Assembly (NCBI RefSeq): GCF_963576615.1
Contig: NC_088712.1
Coordinates: 20,613,870 to 20,677,869 of the forward strand
Source of the DNA: Watersipora subatra
Taxonomy: Eukaryota; Bryozoa; Gymnolaemata; Cheilostomatida; Watersiporidae
Direction: 5' to 3'
Length of the DNA: 64,000 nucleotides
A program made the translations under genes and the position numbers. The notes below the pieces were generated by a model. That model was not told the DNA's origin, ran no database searches, and was given only the letters and a program-made list of their open reading frames with translations. Below are positions 39,381 through 64,000 of this stretch, one piece after another. Position 1 is the stretch's first letter. Each line of letters begins with the position of its first letter.

Positions 39381-40175
39381 TCTCTTTCTTTTCACAATAG
39401 CGTATCGCAACTCTCGGAGTACTCGTGAAAATTCTGTAATAGTAAGTTACAGTAGGCCTACTCGTAGCTGGAAAAAAATTAGTAACTCGGCTGCTGAAGG
39501 AAATGAACATGACCCACTATCACGAACAGCGGCAAATCCAACGTCATTAAGTAGTGGAGATGTGGCAATTCATAGACAATACAACATCGTATAAGAAACA
39601 CTTACCTTTTTGATGTGGGAAGTAGGTGAGAAATGCGTTTTTCCAGTGGTTCCAAGAAACAAACGTTTACGTGACCTTCTCGGTACACGTTGGCAGTAAT
39701 TATTAATTGCATGTAAATAACTACTCGTTAATTTATTTTATTTAATGAATAATACATTTGTATAGCTGTATAGACACCTTTGTATAGACCGCAGAACTCA
39801 GGAAGGTGCTTTTTAACACGGCAGAAAATTTGCCGTTGAAAAAGCGTGCTAACCGGGGATTTCGGTTAATGTGCCGAGCGGTGAAAGAAAAACAACAGAA
39901 TCGCCACACCTTTATATAAGCCATTTGGCTCAAATCGTCAGAGAAAAGTAGCGATTAATAGTCCATATTACGATATTTAGTATTCATATTAGTTCGGTTG
40001 GCTTCGCTCGACCAGATGGAAAAAGAATGACTGCTCTATAATTTATTTACCGTTACTACACATATTAATTCAGTTTGCTTTGTACGACCGAAATTCGTAC
40101 GACGATAAAAGAAAAGACCGCTCTATAAGGCGGACAATTAATCAATCACACAGACAACGATTGCCGTTTATATAG

Positions 40176-40225
40176 TAGATATATATATTTATATATATAT
40201 ATATTTATATATATATATATATATA
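40176..40225. repeat. (TA)n tract on the 3' side of the non-LTR fragment
   Basis: TA repeat with TTTA interruptions, between the Helitron 5' end and the 3' end of the minus-strand non-LTR element. Confidence 0.9.
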
Positions 40226-41061
<836 letters not shown>

Positions 41062-41235
41062 CACAATAGCTTTATATACATCAAAATATAAAAAACACCA
41101 AGATTTGTATTTATATAGATTCACAATAGCTTGATATGCAGTGACATATGACACACTGAGGTTAATATATTTACAGACTCATAACTGCTGCATATACACT
41201 GACATATGACACACTGAGATTTATATATACGTATA

Positions 41236-41498
41236 TAAATGAAGACCTCAACGGAAGAACGATCAATTTCACATTTTCTCAAAGTACTAGGTTTATTTTC
41301 TATTAGATAGTTCTGGCCACAAAGCTTAGTATCTGTGACAAACTTTCAGCAGAAATGATCCAGGTCCATGGATATCCCTACTTAAAATAAACTACCTCTT
41401 TGCAAAACTGATCAATGTCCTAGTTTTTAAACTTTAAAATGGCTATATCTCATGTTTGAGCATTGTGACGTTGATCGTTCTTCATTGAGGTCTTCAAA
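41236..41498 (+). mobile_element. MITE with GAAGACCTCAA terminal inverted repeats
   Basis: The left end reads TGAAGACCTCAACGGAAGAA, then CGATCAATTTCACATTTTCTC. The right end, reverse-complemented, reads TTTGAAGACCTCAATGAAGA, then ACGATCAACGTCACAATG. Length is about 263 bp, flanked by TA-rich sequence, with no coding capacity. A truncated copy lies at 32590-32772. Confidence 0.82.
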
Positions 41499-42083
41499 TA
41501 GATATATATATATATATATATATATATTCACAATAGCTGGTCATACAGTAGACGCTCCTACAGATACATAACGTGTGCCTCCTACAACATTATCGCCAGG
41601 TAATTTGAAAAATTTATGGTAAGTTTTTGCTTCGTATTACATAAATAATTCAATATAACGTAAAGTGTCGTCGGGTGAGTTTTTAAAATCAAATTGATTG
41701 TTAATTTATTTCGCCACAGTTGTGGAATAAAAAATGATGGTTCTGTAGCGTTAGTCTAGTTCGGAGTAATAAATCATCAACCCATCTACAAAACAGAAAA
41801 TAGGATAGCTGCGCCATTGCTCATAAATACCTAAAGGTGGTAGTCGAAAATTACATGTATCTTTTATTTAACATTGACTCCTGGATAGAATATGAAACAC
41901 TTTGATTGAAATACATTTTTAGTAAAAGGTTCTATCAGTCAGAAGGATTTCCAACCTGACTCTATAAAATTGAATGCTGAAAAAGAACGCAATCATATAA
42001 TATGTAGTAGGTTATTAACATGCGTTTCAGGCTGTTGTAAAATAATTATGATAACTTTCCACTCGAAGTTAAATTTATCATAG

Positions 42084-42200
42084 GTTTAAGGTTACATCGG
42101 AAATGCTGGTGTCTCTTTGACCTACCATGATGGACCAAGGTTTTCAACATTTGACAATTACAATGATTCACAAAACTTCAATTGCGCTTTTCAATTTGAA
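42084..42200 (+). pseudogene. FREP pseudogene: calcium-site exon 6
   Basis: Acceptor CATAG kept. It reads V, stop (TAA for Gly), then GYIGNAGVSLTYHDGPRFST, FDNYNDSQNFNCAFQFE. The calcium-site DHDND of the intact gene is NYND here. The last G of the exon is lost (GAA|GTAAAT instead of GAAG|GTAAAT), which would shift the reading frame. Confidence 0.85.
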
Positions 42201-43244
42201 GTAAATATCAGTATTTAGCAGCGCTTATTACTACAATGATGCTCTTAGGTAATCTGGCGTCTGAATAATTGGAGTATAAACATGTATAAATAATTTAATT
42301 ATATCAACATATGTGGGTTCACTTTACATATAAAAAAGTTGTCTATATTCGACAAAAAAAATGGTTCGACTCTATGAAGGTGAATAATGCTTTAATAGCA
42401 CTTACTGCTACTTTTTAGGCAGTGAAACAACAATGATTATTAAACTAATATTGAAGCAATTTTCGGAGTTTAATTTACTAAGGCATTCAGAGTGCACCTT
42501 TTTTAGTCAGGATTTGAAATATATAATTTATTGATGTAATCTAGCTGCTCAGCAAATATTTAAAAACTAAAATCATTTCATTGTTTATTGGGTTTTGCTG
42601 ATTTGGTTTGATTCAAACCAGATGTTTCTTTGCAAAAATAATATTTCATTATTATCCTTATTTCAAACATAATTACAGTATTGCATATTACTGTATGTAA
42701 AACTTAGCAGTATGGCAATGTTTGTTAAGATTTTATTCAAGAAAAACAGTCTCTAAAGCATGTTAGTAACTTTGTACACAGTTAGATCATTGAAAAATAT
42801 TTTAATAAGTAGATTTAAGTTAAATAGAGTAGCTAATTTAATATAATCATCAGTTAAAATAGTATTTTCTGAGCTACACTTGTTGTTTAATATTTCAGCA
42901 CGGGATGTAGTTTGACCTCAAAAGATAGTATCATTCTTTTTGGAATAAATAAGAATAGTAGTATAGTAAGTGTGCTTTATTTACTCTTAAGTATGTAATG
43001 ATTTAATACATATAAATATAACAATTTGGTATATTAAATAACAAGACAACAGTTATACACAGGTAAAACAATTTAAAACTTTAGCCAGAAAGTATATCTA
43101 ATGAAGTTTAATCTTTTCAAGCATCCAATAAAATGTTGTGCTGAAAACCCAGTTACTTCACCAATTAGCTATAGCTACATTTTATATAGTTATTGTCCAT
43201 GTTGTAATATGGTACATGGTTTTTCAAACTGGCAACCTTATTAG

Positions 43245-43381
43245 ATGCCACCACTCCAACTTGACTTAATGATTGCTAGAAGGAAGCAAATCCGTCTATG
43301 AAACAGGAATAACCTGATATGATTGGAAGACACATGACTATTCTTTAAGAATAGTTTACATGAAGTTGGGAAGATAAGGAT
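43245..43381 (+). pseudogene. FREP pseudogene: last exon
   Basis: The acceptor TTATTAG is kept but the start of the exon (GAWWYKSC) is deleted or scrambled, and stops follow. The end (ATTCTTTAAGAATAGTTTAC, ATGAAGTTGGGAAGATAA) is still nearly identical to 62990-63029. Homology continues through the 3' flank. Confidence 0.82.
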
Positions 43382-46300
43382 CAGAATAGATTATATTGAT
43401 ATTTTAGAGTTGAAAATTTTATTCTTTTTTTGTTGTGATAAAAAATTGAATTTTGATGGTTACCTAAATCTGGTGAAAATACTTGTTGTTGTTAGTGGTT
43501 TGCATACATTTTCTACTCGTAATTGATGTTTGTATTTTTAAAATTTTGGAACACAAGTATGTCTTCTATGGTCCACATACAAAACTATCACTAAGCACAA
43601 TATCAATATGTTATAGTGAACTATGTCCCGAAAATATACTTAATAATTGATTTTCGTTGTAATGAGAGTCTACCCTAATGTATGAAATACACAAATAAAT
43701 TTGTAATCATTGGAAAACCTTTTGAAAAACCTTAATTCTGATCAAATTGTCTAACAATTCAGAATTGTTCGTATCACGTTTTCGTGTTTGTGTGAAAGCA
43801 GTTTTTATTACAATTAAACTAATTCGATGGTAAGTTCATTTTAGCTGCTTTAGAGTAAATAAAAAGGTGCAACAAAAAGGTTCCATAATTTTATCGGAAA
43901 ACAATACTTGAATTTGTAAATACTAGGTAAATGGTGAATATCAATTAACCTCCTTTTTATATGCTGTGAACTAGACTGCTATTAAATGAGGCTCATTTTA
44001 GCAATTCATCATGATTTTGTTGACAAAATAATCTGCATGTATTACATTATAGTATTTTAGCTTAAAGCATTTTATTGTGATTCACAAGCTAACCTATAAT
44101 CAAATGCATTAAAACAATGAATAATTGGATCAGCAGTATTTTACAACATGCACTATGAAATGGGTAAACAACTCCAAAAACCGGAAGCTGACATAAAAAC
44201 CAACACATGCAATATATTTGACTAGAAATAATTTTTTTTGAGAGTAGTCACTTTTGGTTTTTGTTATTTGCCAGTTGCTGTAGTCTGTTCATCATACCAA
44301 CCTTTATAGCATTTTGCTGCTGTCTCATGTAAGAGTTACATTTCTACCACTGTTAAGGTAGACAACTCCTGTACAACTTCATATAAATAATATGACAATA
44401 ACAATATGTTTGGCATAATTTTACTTCAATAAAACAACATCAATAGAATTAACCAAGATGATTAAAAATAAAAACTAAACTTATCTGATTACTGCAGAAA
44501 CTATATAATATTTGTTATTCATTTCTAGAAGTTAATGTACCAGCACAGAATTACCTTTGAATTATTACTTTACTTAGTGTTGACATAATTGTTAGTACTT
44601 ATTAGCACTGAAATATAAATCAATTTAGAAGAATATTTGAATAGCAACAGTTTTTATTCATTTACCAGAATTTTTCTGTCATCCAAATAGTCAAAAAAGG
44701 AACTTTGATTAAAAAAATTCAGAAAATTTGCAGGTCTTACTAATGTCAGTTGAGCAAAAAGAATATATAAATTGTTATGTTTCACAGTTATCTAGAATAA
44801 ATTAAAAAAAATTACTTTTGCTCATGCTTAAAATCACTGAACAAACTTTAAGGAAATTAATTATTAATGTGAAGTAAGAGTGAATAGTGCAATATCTTAA
44901 AATAAGGTTGGTAATCATAGTGTCTTACAGACTAATTTTTGTAGTTATGAGGTGCAATAAATAATTATTTGGATCTCATAGTTGGGTTTTAATGTCACTT
45001 CAACTGACTAGCAGTAAAAAGGTATACAGACCAAAGAAAGTAAAAGAGCATTGTATTGTATGCAAAGAATTACCAAAAAAAAAGAAAAAGTGTGCTGTTT
45101 ACATAAACTGAGAACACTACTTAAACTGTCAAAAAATATTTTTCTCCAAATTAGACACAGAAAACAGAAAAAACCGCACATTTCTGTAAAATTCAGACTA
45201 GGGTTGATTGAAAATATGCTGCAGTATTGTCACCATGACTGCTATTTACTTATAAAATACCTCGATGTGTTATTAGATGCTAGTTCTTCCTGCCAAACTT
45301 TAGAATAAAATACAGCTAAACACAGATAACTCACCCGCAGATGGTTAAAATACCTTGTTAACTTACACATCTTAATTTGGCACGATTTTTTGCAATGATA
45401 AATATTGCTTTCGCAAACTAGAATATTACATTATTAATTCAAACAGTCTTTTGCTCAACAGTTATCCAGACTACTTATCACTTTAGAAAATTATGCATTT
45501 TAAACCGGAGAAATTAAAGTTGACTGATAGTGTTTCCTAAATGTCGTTAATACTCTGGTCAGCAAAATATTTTTGTAAATGACTTTTTTGAAGGTTTGCT
45601 AACGGAAATTTTGCCAAATATTTACTGTGCAATGGCCTCACAAGAAAAAGCTTAAAACCTATAAATAAATATAAAATCATTGATGAGATCAAAGCTGATC
45701 AAAAGCTATCAGCAATATTAAAAAAGAAAATCTTTCCAAAAATTACAACGCTGACATTGGTTAAACAGAAATATAGGATAAGGTCACTATAATATGACTA
45801 AAGTTAAGCAAGGCTGAGCGATTGAGCAACATCATACGAAGGTTTGATTGGTGTGTTGTTTAATAGTGTGTGATGAAGGTATACTTATCAATAAACTGAT
45901 TTTACTAAAATGAGGCTAAAATTTGAATAAAAGAAAATGGAAGAAAATTGACCATTTTTAAACGAGACGATCATTTTTGTTGTCGAATCGAAGAACGAGC
46001 AAAGTTGAAGAAATGTAATTTTATTGGTGGTCACAGAGTTGTCAGGGTGTCGGTTGTGGTAGTGTTGGAAAGGTTAAAAATGGAGGAATGAAACATTGAC
46101 TCAATTGAACCTAGCATACGCTGATGCTGAGATAATCAATATGAGAAAAAAAAAGGTTTTTTTTTCTTCATTTATACATTTTGATCACAATCAAGTTTTA
46201 CCAGTTTTAATCTTTTAGTCGTAAAACATTTTGGAAATCACATCATCTAAAAATTCAAAGAAAATCTCAATGAGAAAAGCTATCTATACTTGATTATACA

Positions 46301-48240
46301 ACTTTTTGAAATTTGACCTGATTGGTCCTTGAACCCGCAAAAAACAATATGTTTTCCACTTGTACATAGTTTGTGTAAAGACAACTATCTACCAATAAAT
46401 TTATACACTTGTGACAGATTTATGTTAACTTAAACACTCTAATAATTCAAACAATATAGCTCGGTCTCAAGAGGCTTCAGTTATCCATATTTATTTGTTT
46501 GAAAAAGTTAGCTGAACCCCAGTATTAACCTTGCTGATTACCTCAAATTTATGGTAGAAGGCAAAACAACTCAATCATACTGTAACCTGAACTATAAATA
46601 ACCAGATAGTTAAACATCTGTCCAGTAGTAGAAATCTTTTCCAAAGTATCATGAATGTAGATAGCTGCTCTATAATACTAATACAATGTATGAGTACATA
46701 CAATTATCTAGAGATGGAAGACAACGAGTTAATGTATAATTTTTAAATTATGCAAGAAACTGTTGTTTGGGCTGAATTGCTAAATTTTTCTATCAGCCAA
46801 ATTTAAAAATCAGCACCGGCACCTCAATTTTAAAGGTTTAACTTTCTAGAGGGGAGCTTGAGTTGTTTTTGTTTCTGTTTACAACCACAGTTTCTAAAGG
46901 TGACGTACTTACTCCTGCTGACGCACTATATGATCTCTGAAGACAAAGTAGGTTGGCCTGCAGGGAGTTTGTGTGTACAGATGAGCAGCTGCATTTATGT
47001 ATATTTTATGTAGCTGGCTTTACATGACAGGTGTTCAGACACGTGTTTATTAAATAATTAAACAATTAGTTAAATAAATCATTGCACATTCACGTATCTG
47101 TGTTATAGGAAAATAAAAGGCTGTGTTGGCAACAGAAATAAGGTTTTTTGTCTGACAGAAGTTATGATTTTATTGCATTGTTCCCTCTAGGCAATTATCG
47201 AGCTCTTACAGATGAGTTAGGCTAGCATTAGTCGAGTGTACATGCAGGTAAGTACCAGGTGTTAGTAGGCTCTATAACATACTCCTTGTCAGCATTGAGT
47301 AAAGCAAAGGGGTTCAAGCTTTGAAATACTGCTTGACATTGAACTGTGAATGAAGCTATCACAGAAGCTCATAACTTAACCTGATTTTAGCGGAAACATA
47401 GTGTAACTATTTAGTTTGATGATTGTTCTGTTGCTTGGCTGTAGAAACTGTGAACTCATGTTTTTCCAGCTCTGAGTATGAAATTATATAGAACACTATG
47501 TATGCTTGTGGTGACTTTTCTGGCAATGACTTGTACAGGTTTTATGTAAGACTTTTAGAATAGTGTAACATAGTAGTCCCACAATCTAACAACTGCTGTA
47601 GTTATAGTAATATAGTAACTATGGTAACATAGTAACTATTTAAAGTGTTTGTAACATTGAATCTAAACTAGATCTACATTAATCACAATCAGTGGGAGTT
47701 AGTAATATAATGTTCTGAAGGGCGACTTTATAGAATATTATGTTTCGTTGAATGTATAATGTGCAAGGATATTTTAGCATTTAACTATTCAGAAAATATA
47801 ATTTATGCTTGTCGTCCAGTCATATTTTCATGCTGATTTTTAAGTGTTTACTAGACTTGTTTAATAAAATATAATTTAAAATATTGTGAGATTTGATATT
47901 GAAACTTGCGCAAACTTCTGAAAGAAACATGTTCACATGGCACTGATTACGAATTAAAAATTGACATACAATGAGGTCCTGTCAATTGACTGTCACAGCC
48001 ATAGAAATATGGTGTCAGATGATGCATTATCATTAGAAAAATCAATACTGGTCATTTGGTTAAGAATTCTTTAGCAGGTTTAAACGGTTAAATAACTAAT
48101 CAGTATCACAAGCTGCTAAAATGCCCGCTATAGTCAGCGAGTAACTGACATATCAACTGTGGCCTAAATTTCCTATATGAATGTCGAGCATTTCAAGTCG
48201 TTAAAATATTTGTAATAATTTTTAGGTACATTGTAGATTC
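43382..48240. other. Pseudogene 3' flank and intergenic DNA, no gene seen
   Basis: About 43.38-44.35 kb aligns with 63.03-64.0 kb, the flank of the intact gene (for example CATGTAAGAGTTACATTTCT versus AAATGTGAGAGTTACTTTCC). From 44.4 to 48.24 kb only short frames and AT-rich sequence are seen. The promoter of the downstream FREP gene must lie in the last part, but no convincing TATA box was found. Confidence 0.6.
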
Positions 48241-63029
<14,789 letters not shown>

Positions 63030-64000
63030 GGATCAGACTAGATTATATTGATATTTTACAATTGAACATTTTATAATATTTTGTTGTAGTAAAAATTAAG
63101 TTTGCATGATTACCTAAATCTTGTGAAAGTGTTTCTTGTCGTTAGTGATGTGCGTATATTTTCTAATCATAATTGTTTTGTGTTTTTTGAACTTTATAAG
63201 TACAGTGGTAACTAATTTGGTTCTTTTAACAAACTTTCGCTTAGCGCAAAATGCTGTGTCATAGTGAACATTGTCATGAGTGTATATTTTAATAATTGGT
63301 TTTTGTTGTAATAAGAGTTTACCCTGATAAATAAAATCTACAGATAAAGTTACAATTAATAACCCCAAACCTCTAAAATACCTTATTCATGATACAATTG
63401 TAAAACAATTCAAATTACTCATTCAGAAATTCTTTAGTGTAAAACTAGTTTCTATTAAGATCAAACTGAGGCTATATTAAATACATTATTGTTGCAATAG
63501 AGCAAATAAAGAAAAAATAGGACATGGAGCCTTCATAATATTATTGAAAACCATTACTTAAGTTTGCAAATATTGAGTTAATTGTGAATATCAATTAGCC
63601 TCAATTTTATATGATATGTACTAAATAGTTTTTAAAGGGGCTTAGGTTAAAAATACAACATCATTTTGTTTACAAAGTAATCTTTATGTATTACATTGTT
63701 GTATTTTAATTAAAGGCATTTATTATGATTTACAATCTAGTAAGTAACTCAATGCACAAAACCAATAAGTAATGGCATAAGCAACATTTTACAATATGCA
63801 CTATAAGATGGTGCAGCATCTCCAGAAACCGGCAACTGACAGAAAATGATCTCCTGAAATATTGTGGATTATATATACTTTTTTGTGATACTACACAATT
63901 ATGGTTTTGGTTATTTGTCAGTTGCTGAAGCGTGTTCATCACACCCACTGTAGTAGCACTTTGCTACCAGCTAAATGTGAGAGTTACTTTCCTACAACTG
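63030..64000 (+). other. 3' flank of the intact FREP gene, shared with the pseudogene
   Basis: It aligns with 43382-44350 to the window edge, so the duplicated unit extends at least 1 kb past the stop codon. AATAAA at 63330-63335 is a candidate poly(A) signal. The corresponding pseudogene sequence also has AATAAA, near 43696. No gene is seen. Confidence 0.65.

Larger units (their letters stand above)
37784..40179 (-). mobile_element. Non-autonomous Helitron with helicase remnant
   Basis: On the minus strand the element begins A|TCTACTATATAAACGGCAA at 40179 and ends GGGTAACGCACCTAG|T at 37784. The TC start, CTRR end and A/T insertion site are Helitron hallmarks. A weak hairpin (CCCGT...ACGGG) lies shortly before the 3' end. 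The C-terminal end of a Helitron helicase is still readable at 39234-39380. A second 3'-end-like sequence (ACGGGTTATGCAGCTAG|C) ends at 38525, and the segments next to both ends align (37783-37970 with 38528-38720). A minisatellite lies between them. Confidence 0.75.

Noticed and set aside
45051..45308. 85-codon Lys-rich frame as a small gene
   Set aside because: No homology recognised, no signal peptide or splice context; frames of this length are expected by chance here.

Overview
This is animal (metazoan) DNA. It is AT-rich, with split genes carrying GT/AG introns, long (TA)n tracts and many decayed class I and class II transposons. The only complete host genes seen encode secreted fibrinogen-related proteins (FREPs), typical invertebrate pattern-recognition lectins. 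The repeat content (Mag-like gypsy, Helitron, RLE-type non-LTR element, piggyBac-like MITEs) would fit a marine lophotrochozoan such as a bryozoan or mollusc, but the species cannot be fixed from the sequence. Nothing bacterial is present.

Layout. 1-1.98 kb: GC-richer 3' end of an LTR retroelement with a Cys/His-rich ORF and a polypurine tract next to an LTR. 2-13.8 kb: AT-rich DNA with direct duplications, a decayed Ty3/gypsy fragment (6.2-7.6 kb) and a ~56-bp satellite (12.66-13.28 kb). 13.83-23.57 kb, minus strand: complete six-exon FREP gene (329 aa). Its 6.5-kb fourth intron holds a dead gypsy element in antisense orientation. 23.6-27.3 kb: nothing recognised. 27.3-43.4 kb, plus strand: broken FREP copy with lost acceptors and donors, stops, exon loss and an internal duplication. 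It is interleaved with a second LTR element carrying the same Cys/His-rich ORF family, MITEs, a 2.4-kb Helitron and a 5'-truncated non-LTR fragment. 43.4-48.2 kb: no gene seen. 48.24-63.03 kb, plus strand: complete seven-exon FREP gene (330 aa) with a PAN/apple-like Cys exon before the fibrinogen domain. Its introns contain at least six DNA-transposon copies. 63.0-64.0 kb: downstream flank, also present behind the pseudogene.

The three FREP loci form a cluster. The two plus-strand copies come from a tandem duplication that includes introns and 3' flank. The minus-strand gene shares the fibrinogen-domain exon phases and two identical exon lengths (219 and 137 bp) but has a different N-terminal half. 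Both intact reading frames were assembled by hand from splice sites and close exactly (990 and 993 nt).

Least-described items: the shared Cys/His-rich, coiled-coil ORF family of the two LTR elements, and a HIRAN-like reading frame inside a TIR element at 54.6-56.5 kb.
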